A stretch of DNA of 64,000 nt from Kibdelosporangium philippinense (GTDB taxonomy: Bacteria; Actinomycetota; Actinomycetes; Mycobacteriales; Pseudonocardiaceae). Under the pieces are notes generated by a model. The model did no database searches and was not told the DNA's origin. It was given only the letters and a program-made list of their open reading frames with translations. Where the stretch lies: positions 2,046,001 to 2,110,000 of the forward strand of contig NZ_JAJVCN010000001.1 of NCBI RefSeq assembly GCF_021390435.2, given 5' to 3'. This document shows, one piece after another, positions 17,893-26,680 of this stretch. A program made the position numbers and the translations under genes. Each line of letters opens with the position of its first letter. Position 1 is the stretch's first letter.

Positions 17893-20238
17893 GTGAGGTC
17901 TGACGGCTTGATCGGAGCGCGGGTCAGCAGGATCGAGGATGTTCGGCTGCTGACCGGGCGAGCGCAGTTCATCGACGACGTGCGGTTGCCGGGGATGCTG
18001 GAGGCGGCGATCCTGCGAAGTCCGCTCCCGCACGCCCGGATCGCCTCGATCGACGTCAGTAGAGCAGCGGCACTACCCGGCGTCTACGCGGTCGTGACCG
18101 GCGTCGACGTCAAGGCGCTCTGCGGCCCTCAGCCGGTGATCTGGCGAACCATCCCCGACATGTTCTTTCCGGAGACGTACGCCCTGGCCGTAGACAAGGT
18201 GACGTACCCGGGTCAGGGCATCGCGGCGGTCGCAGCGAAGGACCGTGCGACAGCGGAAGACGCGCTCGAGCTGATCGACGTCCAGTACGAAGAGTTGCCC
18301 GCGGTGAGCACACTGGAACAGGCGCTCGCGCAGGACGCGCCGCGCCTGTTCGACGAGTGGCCAAGCAACGTACTTGGTCGCATGGCAGTCCAGAAGGGTG
18401 ACGCCGACACCGCGTTCGCCGAAGCGGACGTGGTACTCAGCGCGGACTTCCGATTCGCCCGCCAGATGGGCATGCCGCTGGAAACACGCGGCGTCGTCGC
18501 GACGTGGGACCCGTTCATCGACCGGCTCGACGTGTGGCTGACCACCCAGGCACCCAACATCGCGCAGGCCTCACTCGGCGAGGTACTCGGCCTGCCGGTA
18601 GCCAAGATCCGCGTCCGGACACCCGACCTTGGCGGCGGATTCGGCAACAAGTTCGACTTCTACGGCGACGAGGTCGTCGCCTGCGTGCTGTCCCGCCAAT
18701 CGGGCAAGCCGGTCAAGCTGATCGAAGACCGCGCCGAGAGCTTCGTGGCGACGGTGCATTCCCGTGAGCAGAAGGTCGAGGTTGAAATCGCGGCCCGCGA
18801 CGACGGCACGATCACAGGCATGCGTGGCACGGTGTACGGCGTTCTCGGCGGCGCGCTCGGCACCGCCGGTCTGAGCCCGTGCTGGGTGACCGCCGCGTCG
18901 GTCACCGGTCCGTACGACATCGCGACGTTGGACATGAACCTGGTCGGCGTGGCCACAAACCGAACCCCGTACGGCTCGTTCCGCGGATATGGACTGCCCA
19001 AAGCGAACTTCATCTACGAGCACATGGTCGAAAAGCTCGCCAAACACCTCGGCATGCCCGCACACGACGTCCGCCGCAAGAACTTCATCAAGGAATTCCC
19101 TTACCAGAGCCCAGTTTTCGTCTTCGACAGCGGCAGATACGAAGAATGCCTTGACCTGTGCCTTGAGGCCGTGCACAACTCGGGCTGGCAGCAGATCCGC
19201 GAGGACGCCAGGTCACGAGGTGTGGCGGTCGGCATCGGCTACTCGTTCCAGAACGAAGTGACCGGCCTTGGCCCAAGCCGGATCCAAACCCTGGCAGGCT
19301 CGGCACATTCCGGCTTCGACGAAGAAGTCGTCCGAATCGACTCGTCCGGACACGTAACTGTCTACACGGGACTGTCCGCGATGGGTCAAGGAATCCACAC
19401 AACTCTCGCCCAGGTGGCGGCCCACACCCTAGGCGTCCCACTGGCGCATGTAACGGTCCTGTCGGGCGACACAGACTCCAGTCCGTACAGCGGATACGGC
19501 ACAGGCGCAAGCCGCGGCGCCCCACTAGGCGGCGCGGCAGTGCGCACAGCGGCAACCCGCCTCAAAGCCAAAGTCCTGCGAATCGCCGGGTACATCCTGG
19601 AAGCCTCCCCGGACGACCTGGACATCACCGACGGGATCATCGCGGTGAAAGGCGTCCCCGACAGAACAGTCACGATGGCCGAGATAGGAGACGCGGCCTA
19701 CCGGCGCCTCAACGGAAAACTGCCAGAGGACGAAACACCGACCCTGGAGGAACGTGAGGTCTTCGACCCGGTCAACGTGGCCACTGCCTTCGGTTGTACG
19801 GCTGTGCTTGCCGAGGTCGACCGGGAGACCGGTGTCGTCACCCTGCTCGGCTACCTGATCGCGCATGACTGCGGAACCGTGATCAACCCGTTGATCGTGG
19901 ACGGCCAGTTGCATGGTGGTGCGGCCCAGGCGATCGGCGGCGCCTTGTACGAGGAACTTGTCTACGACGGTGATGGGCGGATGCTGACTCGGACGTTCGC
20001 GGACTATTTGCTGCCGTCGGCGACCGAGGTGCCCCCGATGACGGTCAACCACATGGCCACGCCCGCGGACCACATTCCCGGCGGCTTCAAGGGAATGGGC
20101 GAGTCTGGCGTGATTGGTGGGGGAGCGGCGATCGTGAATGCGATCGTGGACGCGCTACCGGAGTACGACCTGGAGATCACGTCGCTGCCGATCACACCGC
20201 CCCGGCTGCTCGCAGCCATGCGCAAGGCCACGGGCTGA
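17893..20238 (+). CDS. Molybdopterin-binding large subunit, xanthine dehydrogenase/CO dehydrogenase family (CoxL-like)
   Basis: Catalytic subunit of a molybdenum hydroxylase that oxidises a small organic substrate, acting with the next two genes as an L/M/S complex. The approximately 781-residue protein has the N-terminal a/b hammerhead (IGARVSRIEDVRLLTGRAQF), the Moco-binding LGGGFGNK loop and the C-terminal GMGESGV segment with the catalytic Glu. At the place where CO dehydrogenases carry AYxCSFR (form I) or AYRGAGR (form II), this protein reads TPYGSFRGYG. It is therefore probably neither, and the substrate is unknown. GTG 17893 is chosen because GAGAAGG lies about 8 bases upstream; ATG 17866 is possible. 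The ORF could extend upstream into the preceding membrane-protein gene, but that part is shadow. A 99-bp gap precedes the medium subunit. Confidence 0.9.
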   Translation: MRSDGLIGARVSRIEDVRLLTGRAQFIDDVRLPGMLEAAILRSPLPHARIASIDVSRAAALPGVYAVVTGVDVKALCGPQPVIWRTIPDMFFPETYALAVDKVTYPGQGIAAVAAKDRATAEDALELIDVQYEELPAVSTLEQALAQDAPRLFDEWPSNVLGRMAVQKGDADTAFAEADVVLSADFRFARQMGMPLETRGVVATWDPFIDRLDVWLTTQAPNIAQASLGEVLGLPVAKIRVRTPDLGGGFGNKFDFYGDEVVACVLSRQSGKPVKLIEDRAESFVATVHSREQKVEVEIAARDDGTITGMRGTVYGVLGGALGTAGLSPCWVTAASVTGPYDIATLDMNLVGVATNRTPYGSFRGYGLPKANFIYEHMVEKLAKHLGMPAHDVRRKNFIKEFPYQSPVFVFDSGRYEECLDLCLEAVHNSGWQQIREDARSRGVAVGIGYSFQNEVTGLGPSRIQTLAGSAHSGFDEEVVRIDSSGHVTVYTGLSAMGQGIHTTLAQVAAHTLGVPLAHVTVLSGDTDSSPYSGYGTGASRGAPLGGAAVRTAATRLKAKVLRIAGYILEASPDDLDITDGIIAVKGVPDRTVTMAEIGDAAYRRLNGKLPEDETPTLEEREVFDPVNVATAFGCTAVLAEVDRETGVVTLLGYLIAHDCGTVINPLIVDGQLHGGAAQAIGGALYEELVYDGDGRMLTRTFADYLLPSATEVPPMTVNHMATPADHIPGGFKGMGESGVIGGGAAIVNAIVDALPEYDLEITSLPITPPRLLAAMRKATG

Positions 20239-20337
20239 TGAGGACGGCCGTCGGCTCCTCGATGCGGATGGAGGCGTGCTGATGACCTCTGCCTTCGGTT
20301 ACCCGATACTTGCCCCCATTCTGAAGGGAACCAGCCG

Positions 20338-21177
20338 ATGAAGGCCGCTGCCTTCGAATACCTGCGGGCATCCTCGACTTCCGAGGCCATCGAGGCACTG
20401 GCCGATCCCAACGCCAAAGTCCTCGCTGGTGGGCAGAGCCTCGTCCCACTGCTGAACATGCGCTTGGCCAGGCCGAGTCTTCTTGTGGACATCGGCGGGC
20501 TGAACGACCTCGCCTACCTGCGCCGGGACAATGGGAATCTCGTGATCGGGGCGATGACGCGGCATCGGGCTGCCGAGACCTCCCCGGTCGTCAGGCAGGA
20601 CCTGCCGTTGCTGGCCGAGGCGCTCGGCCACGTCGGCCACGTATCCATCCGCAACCGTGGCACGATCGGAGGCAGTCTCGCGCACGCCGACCCAGCCGCT
20701 GAGCTGCCCACGGTTGCCGTGGCCCTCGACGCTTCCGTTCAAGCACAAGGCATTCACGGTACCCGGGACATCGCGGCTGGTGATTTCTTCCTTGGCCCGC
20801 ATCAGACTGCCCTGGAACCCGGCGAACTGCTTGTTTCCGTGAGTTTCCCGGTCTCGGCTGCTGGAATCTCTGTGCAGGAGCTGTCGTTTCGTGGCCGGGA
20901 CCTCGCGCTTGTCGTGGCCGTCGCCGCAATCACCGTCGAGGACAGGGTTTGCTCGCAGGCTCGGATCGCGGTCGGCGGGGTTGGGCCCACACCGATTCGG
21001 GCAACTGCTGTTGAGCAAGCGCTTGTTGGGCAAACGCTGTCGGATTCCGTGATCGCCGAGGCCACCGCCGAGTTGCGCTGCGATCCACCTGACTCCATCC
21101 ATGCTCCTGCGTCCTACCGGCGTGAAATGGCGTCGGTGCTGACGCGCAGGGCGATTCGAACGGCGGTGCACGCGTGA
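20338..21177 (+). CDS. FAD-binding medium subunit of molybdenum hydroxylase (CoxM-like)
   Basis: Carries FAD and passes electrons from the iron-sulfur subunit to an acceptor. The 279-residue length is standard. FAD-binding motifs are visible: [17 protein letters not shown] near residues 30-46 and the [21 protein letters not shown] segment near 103-123. The C-terminal CO-dehydrogenase flavoprotein domain follows. It lies between the large subunit (99 bp away) and the small subunit, with which it shares a 4-bp GTGA overlap, so translation of M and S is probably coupled. Gene order L-M-S is one of several orders known in this family. Confidence 0.93.
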   Translation: MKAAAFEYLRASSTSEAIEALADPNAKVLAGGQSLVPLLNMRLARPSLLVDIGGLNDLAYLRRDNGNLVIGAMTRHRAAETSPVVRQDLPLLAEALGHVGHVSIRNRGTIGGSLAHADPAAELPTVAVALDASVQAQGIHGTRDIAAGDFFLGPHQTALEPGELLVSVSFPVSAAGISVQELSFRGRDLALVVAVAAITVEDRVCSQARIAVGGVGPTPIRATAVEQALVGQTLSDSVIAEATAELRCDPPDSIHAPASYRREMASVLTRRAIRTAVHA

Positions 21178-21638
21178 AGGTCTCATTGACGGTCAACGGT
21201 CAGCCGGTCAGCGCCGAATGCGAACCACGCCGTACGCTCGCCGACTTCCTGCGTCAGGACCTTGGTTATACCGGCGTGCATGTCGGTTGTGAGCACGGCG
21301 TGTGCGGGTCGTGCACTGTCACCGTTGACGGCGCCACCGCCCGGTCATGCTGTTTGCTTGCGGTTCAGGCCGAAGGCTCGGATGTCACCACCATCGAGGG
21401 TCTGGCTTCGGGTGGTGAACTTGATCCGCTGCAGCAGTCTTTCCGCGAGCATCATGGCCTGCAGTGCGGGTTCTGCACTCCCGGCATGCTCGCCACCGCG
21501 AGGGAACTGCTCAAGGACAACCCTGATCCGACCGATGCCGAGATCCGGGCCGCGATCTCCGGCAATCTTTGCCGGTGCACGGGATACCAGTTCATTGTCG
21601 ACGCCATCAAGAACGTGAAGTCACGCGAGGCTCTGTGA
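21174..21638 (+). CDS. [2Fe-2S] small subunit of molybdenum hydroxylase (CoxS-like)
   Basis: Carries two [2Fe-2S] clusters that relay electrons from the molybdenum site to FAD. The 154-residue protein has the plant-ferredoxin-type cluster (Cys39, Cys44, Cys47, Cys59 or 60) and the helical-domain cluster (Cys98, Cys101, Cys133, Cys135, in CGFCTPGM and CRCTGYQ). All ligands are present, so the enzyme should be functional. The GTG start overlaps the stop of the medium-subunit gene. The 3' end overlaps by about 32 bp the end of the convergent DoxX-like pseudogene. No XdhC-type maturation gene lies nearby. Confidence 0.94.
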   Translation: MKVSLTVNGQPVSAECEPRRTLADFLRQDLGYTGVHVGCEHGVCGSCTVTVDGATARSCCLLAVQAEGSDVTTIEGLASGGELDPLQQSFREHHGLQCGFCTPGMLATARELLKDNPDPTDAEIRAAISGNLCRCTGYQFIVDAIKNVKSREAL

Positions 21639-22241
21639 CCGAAGGCCGGGTCGCCATGACGAACATCCCCGCGGAAAGGACGAACACGCTGTAAGCGAAT
21701 TGGTCCTGCAAAGGCAGCGTCAGGGTCATCGAACCCGCGAACGACAACAACACAAGCGCCGCGCCCAATTCGGCCCAGCGGGTTTTCCACTTCAGCAGGA
21801 GTGCGATACCGACCACGAGTTCCGCTGCTGTTGCCGCGTGCGCGAGTATCGGCGCAAGCCACCGGGCAGGAATGTGGCAACTTGCCTCGTGTAGTCGATG
21901 TAGGCACCATAGTCACCCCATGAAACACCGTCTTGGCCACGTGGGCCTCGAAGGCTGAACCTGTCAGCCAAGCCCCACGGGAATTGCCACGAGGTCAGCA
22001 CGCGAACCAGGATCGATATCCATTTGGTCAGCGATGGGTGCCGGGTCGCGCCGGTCTGGCTGACGGCGTACGCGGTGAACAGGGTCAGCACGACAACGCC
22101 AAGCCAGTTCAGGCCTGGTTCCCGATGCAGAGAGAACTCGTTCAACACAATCCAGACGGCCTGGACCGCCAACGCGAGCCAGAGGAGTGGAAGTGCATAT
22201 CGTCGTGCCGTGGATATGGTTCGCTGCTTCAAAATCGACAC
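21607..22241 (-). pseudogene. DoxX-like membrane protein gene, broken by a single frameshift
   Basis: Two overlapping frames together encode one DoxX-type four-helix membrane protein. The 5' frame starts at GTG 22241 (AAGGGGAG binding site) and gives ALPLLWLALAVQAVWIVL through [12 protein letters not shown]. The 3' frame continues with [17 protein letters not shown] and two further membrane segments, ending at 21607. Continuity requires a one-base change in the CCCGGTGGCTTGCG stretch near 21862-21872. DoxX relatives often accompany oxidoreductases; here it converges on the molybdenum hydroxylase. Either the gene is a recent pseudogene or the assembly has an indel. Confidence 0.75.
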
Positions 22242-22399
22242 AAGACTCCCCTTGATTGCCTGCCGTGATTCGGCCCGGTATCGCCGACGCTCGCACAGGT
22301 ACGACCGGCGACCCACGAAATTTGTGACCACGTGTGTTCCATCGTATGAATGCGGGTATCCGGACCCGAGAAGAATGCCGAGGGTAGGGGGGAACCGTT

Positions 22400-23572
22400 A
22401 TGGCGAGCGCGCTGTCCACCGGACCAGGGCTCGCCCGGACGGTGTTGCCAGGCGCCGCGATGATCGCGGTGACGTTCGGCCTCGCCCGCTACGGCTACGG
22501 GTTGCTGCTGCCTGAGATGCAGTCGGACCTGCGAATCACCGCCAACATGGCCGGGCTGATCTCCTCGGGCGCCTACTTTTCCTATCTGGCCGCGAACTTC
22601 TTGGTGGTGTGGCTGACAGTCCGCCGCAGTCCACAATGGGCGGTGGGGGCTGCTGCTGGGCTGGCTATCGTAGGTATGGCTGTGGTCGGTACCGCCGAGA
22701 GCGCGCCGATGCTGGCGATCGGTGTCCTGATCGCGGGTGCGGCGGCGGGTTTGGCGTTTCCGCCGTACGCCGACATCGTCGAGCATCAGGTTCCTCGTGC
22801 GCGGCGGGCCTTCGCGTGGTCGACGATCAGCTCTGGCACCGGGTGGGGAGTTGCCATCGCGGGGCCGATCGCCATCGTCGCGGGGGACCGCTGGCGTTTC
22901 GCGTGGCTGGTGTTCGTCGCGCTGGCCGTTGGTGTGGGAGTTTTGGCGGTGCTGCGTGCTCCGGCGCGTGGCGTGATCAGGCACCGCCCGGTCCAGTTGA
23001 ACTGGTCATGGTTTGTCTGCCCAAGGTCGGGACCGTTGCTGGGTTCCGCGGTACTGATCGGCTTGGGCAGTTCGGTGTGGTGGGCGTTCAGCGTTGACGC
23101 CTTACGCGAGGCTGGCGTCGCGGGGACTCCGGCTCGGATTGTGTACACAGTGGCCGGTGCGGCGAGCATCCTGGCGTCCTTGAGCGGCACGGTCTTTGAC
23201 CGGCTTGGGTTACGTGCGGGCTATCTGGGTTGCGTAGTGCTGCTGACAGCCGCGCTCGTGCTGCTTGGTACTGCGACCACGAACCTGCCGCTGGTTCTGA
23301 TCGCTGCGGTGTTGTTCGGTACCAGTTACAACGCGGTTGTGGCCGCTCACGGGATATGGAGTGCGCGGGTTTTCGCTGAGCGCCCGTCGGCCGGTTTGGC
23401 TGCGATCAACACGGCATTGACCATTGGCACGATCATCGGGCCGACGGCTGCGGGTGCGTTGATCGACTTGGCCGGTTACCACACTGCGCTCATTGCTGCG
23501 GCCGTGTGCGCTGTTCTCGCATTGGCCTGCAGTCCACCGGCACGTCGAAGCCGAAATTCGGTGCCGCGATGA
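22400..23572 (+). CDS. MFS transporter, YbfB/YjiJ-like
   Basis: Twelve-helix major facilitator permease, 390 residues. The first helix region (VLPGAAMIAVTFGLARYGYGLLLPEM) and SGAYFSYLAANFLVVW match the YbfB/YjiJ branch, whose substrates are mostly unknown. Small residues are frequent in the helices and a basic loop (VRRS) follows helix 2, as in the general MFS pattern. ATG 22400 has a G-rich binding site (TAGGGGGGAACC) just upstream. It stands alone: the broken DoxX gene is divergent on the left, and decayed sequence follows on the right. Confidence 0.88.
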   Translation: MASALSTGPGLARTVLPGAAMIAVTFGLARYGYGLLLPEMQSDLRITANMAGLISSGAYFSYLAANFLVVWLTVRRSPQWAVGAAAGLAIVGMAVVGTAESAPMLAIGVLIAGAAAGLAFPPYADIVEHQVPRARRAFAWSTISSGTGWGVAIAGPIAIVAGDRWRFAWLVFVALAVGVGVLAVLRAPARGVIRHRPVQLNWSWFVCPRSGPLLGSAVLIGLGSSVWWAFSVDALREAGVAGTPARIVYTVAGAASILASLSGTVFDRLGLRAGYLGCVVLLTAALVLLGTATTNLPLVLIAAVLFGTSYNAVVAAHGIWSARVFAERPSAGLAAINTALTIGTIIGPTAAGALIDLAGYHTALIAAAVCAVLALACSPPARRSRNSVPR

Positions 23573-23880
23573 GAGGAGGCGCGACTGGTCAAGCTTACCG
23601 AGGCTGCTTTCAACACCGGACATCCGAGGGCGCAACGTTACTTGCGTGAGCTTGAGGGTTTGACAGACGCGGTCGCCGACCTTGATGCGCTCTACCGCAT
23701 CGGGCAGGCGGCCTTGGTCTGATCCGGTCTGCACGATCGATGCCTGTAGCAGCGGGTCGAGCTCAGCTGTGGTGGTCAGCCGGTAGTTCGTGCCGTGCCG
23801 AGTCCACACGAGACGTTCTCTTCGCGCCGGGTTTTGCTACGAGTTCGGCGTGGCCATTGGTGCAAAACGGTTGCCGGCCA
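23573..23880. other. Decayed intergenic stretch
   Basis: About 300 bases without an intact gene. On the plus strand a 45-codon open stretch (KLTEAAFNTGHPRAQRYLRE and onward, ending TGA near 23722) has coding-like composition but no start codon. A minus-strand frame covering the same bases continues as antisense of the MFS gene, so it is less credible. I read the region as a remnant of a lost gene of unknown kind. Confidence 0.35.
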
Positions 23881-24372
23881 TCAGGCAGGCATGGGCCAGC
23901 CCAGCAACACCGTTGTTCCACTCGTCGTGTGCGACAGCCGGAACACCGCCGCCAGCTTTTCCATCATGGCCAGCCCGCGGCCTCTGAACCCTGGGTCGGC
24001 CGTCGGCGGCTGCCACACCCCGCGATCGCCCACGACAATCCTGGCCTGGTCACCGACGGCCGAGCACGCCGCGAACAGCGTGATCGTCCCCGAAACCGCC
24101 GCATAAGCATGCTCGATCGCATTGCTCATGGCCTCGTCGCTTGCCAGCACCATGTCCTGGACCAACACCCCGGACAGGCCGATTTTCGCGGCCCATTCAG
24201 TGATCCGGGTTCGGGCGACTCCGGCCTGGTCAGGTGTGGCGGGCAGGTCCGCATAGATGTACGGCTGGGTCAGATCCGCGTCGGTGACTGTCTCCGCGGC
24301 GAACGTGGGCAGGGTGTCCGCCCACTTGGTCAACCGGACTGACGCTGGCAGCGAGCTATGGTCGTCGAGCAT
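23881..24372 (-). CDS. Anti-sigma regulatory factor, HATPase (RsbW/SpoIIAB-like) kinase
   Basis: Serine-protein kinase of the partner-switching type: it would bind a sigma factor or phosphorylate a STAS antagonist. The GHKL ATP-binding fold is visible: DEAMSNAIEHAY (N box), VGDRGVWQPP (G1), GFRGRGLAMMEKL (G2) and TTVLLGW at the end. It is clearly paralogous to the gene at 25080-25613 (shared WA..LP...(A/V)...ADLT.PYI opening). ATG 24372 is chosen because it gives the same N-terminal length as that paralogue; GTG 24417 would add 15 residues. The STAS gene lies immediately upstream on the same strand. Confidence 0.87.
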   Translation of the reverse strand: MLDDHSSLPASVRLTKWADTLPTFAAETVTDADLTQPYIYADLPATPDQAGVARTRITEWAAKIGLSGVLVQDMVLASDEAMSNAIEHAYAAVSGTITLFAACSAVGDQARIVVGDRGVWQPPTADPGFRGRGLAMMEKLAAVFRLSHTTSGTTVLLGWPMPA

Positions 24373-24462
24373 CAGCGCGTCGTCACCCGCTTTCCGCGGT
24401 CGTCGTCGAAATCCCACAGGGAAGATACCCGCTGATGTCCCATTTGAACGGCCGTTGCGTGG

Positions 24463-24813
24463 TTATGCGGATCGGGCTTCCTCCACGGTCGGGTACAGCG
24501 CGAGGATCTGGGCCAGTCCAGTGATCGCCATCACCCGCTTGACAGCCTCCGATCCTTCGACGATCCGCAGTTGACGGGCCGCGCTCTCGGCTTCGTTGTG
24601 CGCGAGGATCAGGATCCGCAGGCCGATCGAACCGAGAAAGGTGACTTCGGCCAGGTCCAGGATCACCAGCGGTGACGGGCCGTCCAATCCGGCATGGACC
24701 GCCTCGTCGAACAGCTCCTGGGTACTGATGTCGATCTCGCCTGCGATGTGCACGACCGTCGTCTGTTCGTCGCTGTTGACGTCGCACGTCAGCTCTGGTC
24801 TCGCATCCGTCAC
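24463..24813 (-). CDS. STAS-domain anti-anti-sigma factor
   Basis: Anti-sigma antagonist of the SpoIIAA/RsbV type. The protein of about 116 residues is a single STAS domain: VVHIAGEIDIST, then VILDLAEVTFLGSIGLRIL with the conserved Ser that is phosphorylated by the partner kinase, and a C-terminal amphipathic helix. GTG 24813 is preferred because GGAGG lies 10 bases upstream. ATG 24876 is an alternative whose ATGA overlaps the stop of the SpoIIE remnant, suggesting these genes were once translationally coupled. It sits between two HATPase kinase genes. Confidence 0.9.
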   Translation of the reverse strand: MTDARPELTCDVNSDEQTTVVHIAGEIDISTQELFDEAVHAGLDGPSPLVILDLAEVTFLGSIGLRILILAHNEAESAARQLRIVEGSEAVKRVMAITGLAQILALYPTVEEARSA

Positions 24814-24872
24814 AACCTGTCCGCCTCCGTTAGACCCTGCGCGTCCTACCCCCACCCTATGCGGGACGGCCG

Positions 24873-25079
24873 TCATACCGCTCGGAACACCAGCAGTGCG
24901 ATGTCGTCTTCTTTACTCTGACCATAGGTGCGCAGCAACCCGTCGGTCATCAGCACGATCAGCATCGGCGGGATGACGCACTGCGTTGTGTACCCATGTG
25001 GGTGAAAGCAGCGCAGCATGGCGTCGAGCCGTTCGATGATCACGGCCGCGTCGATGGATCTCCGATGGGTTAGGCGGCT
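24873..25079 (-). pseudogene. Remnant of a SpoIIE/PP2C-type phosphatase gene
   Basis: Reading leftward, one frame gives DAAVIIERLDAMLR, which matches the helix before the metal-binding core of SpoIIE phosphatases. A short unrelated join follows, then PPMLIVLMTDGLLRTYG and DDIALLVFRAV, the conserved C-terminal strand, TDG metal site and final strand. The middle of the catalytic domain and the whole N-terminus are missing. Its TGA overlaps the possible ATG of the STAS gene by the ATGA arrangement. It explains why a kinase and an antagonist remain without their phosphatase here. Confidence 0.72.
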
Positions 25080-25613
25080 TCACTGTGGCTCGTGTCCGTC
25101 ACCCGTACCTCCTTGCATAGCGGGCACGTCCCACCCGAGCAGCACAGTTGTGCCGTTCTCGTTGTGGTGCAACGTGAAATGATCGGTCAACGCCTTCATC
25201 ATCGACACCCCACGACCCCGTACGCCGGTATCCGCCAATGGCGGCCGCCAGCGACCAGAGTCGGAAACCACAACGCAAACCCGCGATCCAGGCTTCACGT
25301 AGCCAGCGAAAACAGTGACAGCGCCCGGGTTCTCATCCGCGTACGCGTGCTCGACCGCGTTCGCCACGGCTTCGTCGACAGCCAGCACGACGTCCTCGGT
25401 CTGCTGTACATAGAGCTGGATCGCCTGTGACCAGCGGCGCAGCGAGGCACGGGCAGCCGGCAGTTCGGTGGCAACCGCAGAAAGGCTGATGAAGATGTAG
25501 GGCGCGGTGAGATCGGCCTCAGAGACCGCGGCACGTGCGGTGTCCGGGAGCATGCGCACCCAGGCAGCCCACGGTAACCGAGCAGTGTCGGCATCCTCGG
25601 TCTCGTCGCGCAT
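25080..25613 (-). CDS. Anti-sigma regulatory factor, HATPase kinase (second copy)
   Basis: Second RsbW-like GHKL kinase, about 177 residues. ATP-site motifs: LAVDEAVANAVEHAY (N box), VSDSGRWRPP (G1), GVRGRGVSMMKAL (G2), NGTTVLLGW. It is the paralogue of 23881-24372, pointing to a local duplication. A TTG-ATG pair opens the frame; ATG 25613 is taken, with GAGGG about 9 bases upstream. It lies 74 bp downstream of the tungstate transporter genes on the same strand, but with different function; no terminator is visible in the gap. Confidence 0.87.
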   Translation of the reverse strand: MRDETEDADTARLPWAAWVRMLPDTARAAVSEADLTAPYIFISLSAVATELPAARASLRRWSQAIQLYVQQTEDVVLAVDEAVANAVEHAYADENPGAVTVFAGYVKPGSRVCVVVSDSGRWRPPLADTGVRGRGVSMMKALTDHFTLHHNENGTTVLLGWDVPAMQGGTGDGHEPQ

Positions 25614-25687
25614 CAAGTCGTCCGCCCTCTCTGCGCACTGGCACTTTCTTTGCGCGCCCGCTCCCGTGTACCCAGAAATTCGACGGT

Positions 25688-26680
25688 TTACGCAACGTCA
25701 GTAGACATAGCTCGCAGGTGCTCCGCTGCGATCGCGAGGCGGATCGGGTCGCCAGGCCTGGCGGCGATGATGGCGGTGGTGACAGCGGAGACGGTGCCTG
25801 TGGTGGTGTCGACGTCAAGCCGGGTCGCGCCGCCAAGGGGAACGGCCCGGCGGACGGTGCCTTCGAAGACCACAGCGTCGGGCGGTGGCGGTGCGCCGTT
25901 GGTCAGCGGGCGGCAGCGTTCGGGTCGGGCGACGACCAAGGTGTCGAGGCCGGTTAGTGCGGGTGGCAGGTGTGCGGTGAAGCCCAGCAGGGTGGCGCAG
26001 TCGGGATCGGCGGGGGCGTCGAAGACCTCGGCGGTACTGCCTGTCTGCCGGATTTCGCCGTTTACGAGCAGTGCAGTTCGTTGGGCGAGTGAGCGGGCTT
26101 CGTCGCGGTCGTGGGTCACGAGCAGCACCGACGCGCTTAGGTGGGTGAGTGCGGCGTGCAGGTCGGCGAGCAGGTCTGTACGCGTGGTTGCGTCGAGACC
26201 GGTGAACGGTTCGTCGAGTAGCAGCACGCGCGGCCCGACCGCGAGCGCGCGAGCGATGGCGACGCGTTGTGCCTCGCCGCCTGAAAGCGTGCGCGCGTTG
26301 CGTTGGGCGAGGTGCGCGACGCCCAGCGCGTCGAGCCAGGGTTCTGTGCGTTGACGGGCTTCGGCGCGTCCTACGCCACGCAGTCTGAGTCCGGCAGCGG
26401 CGTTGTCGAGCACGCTCGCGCGCTGCAGCACAGGCCGTTGCAGTACGGCGGCGACCGCACGTCGTAGGTCAGGGGTTGTGGCGAGCTGGCCGTCAAGGAG
26501 CACGGTTCCGGACCGTGATGCGTTGTCGAGGTGTGCGAGGGCACGCAGCAGTGTGGACTTTCCAGAACCGTTAGGGCCGAGGATCGCTAGGGTTTCGCCG
26601 TCGGCGATGTCCAGTGCGGGCACGGCGACGAGTTGTCGTCCGCCAGCGGTGACGCGCAGATCACGGCAACCGATGCTCAC
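25688..26680 (-). CDS. tupC: Tungstate/molybdate ABC transporter ATP-binding protein
   Basis: ATPase of the oxyanion importer formed with the next two genes. The roughly 330-residue protein has a Walker A (GPNGSGKST), signature LSGGEAQRVAIARAL, Walker B LLLDEPFTGLD and the switch His in THDRDEA. A C-terminal extension of about 110 residues (VVARPERC... to LAIAAEHLRAMS) resembles a TOBE/Mop-type oxyanion-sensing domain. The GTG start at 26680 forms a GTGA overlap with the permease stop; in-frame sequence upstream of it is permease shadow. It is the last gene of the tungsten operon. Assignment to tungstate rather than molybdate rests on TupA and on the aldehyde oxidoreductase in the operon. Confidence 0.88.
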   Translation of the reverse strand: MSIGCRDLRVTAGGRQLVAVPALDIADGETLAILGPNGSGKSTLLRALAHLDNASRSGTVLLDGQLATTPDLRRAVAAVLQRPVLQRASVLDNAAAGLRLRGVGRAEARQRTEPWLDALGVAHLAQRNARTLSGGEAQRVAIARALAVGPRVLLLDEPFTGLDATTRTDLLADLHAALTHLSASVLLVTHDRDEARSLAQRTALLVNGEIRQTGSTAEVFDAPADPDCATLLGFTAHLPPALTGLDTLVVARPERCRPLTNGAPPPPDAVVFEGTVRRAVPLGGATRLDVDTTTGTVSAVTTAIIAARPGDPIRLAIAAEHLRAMSTDVA

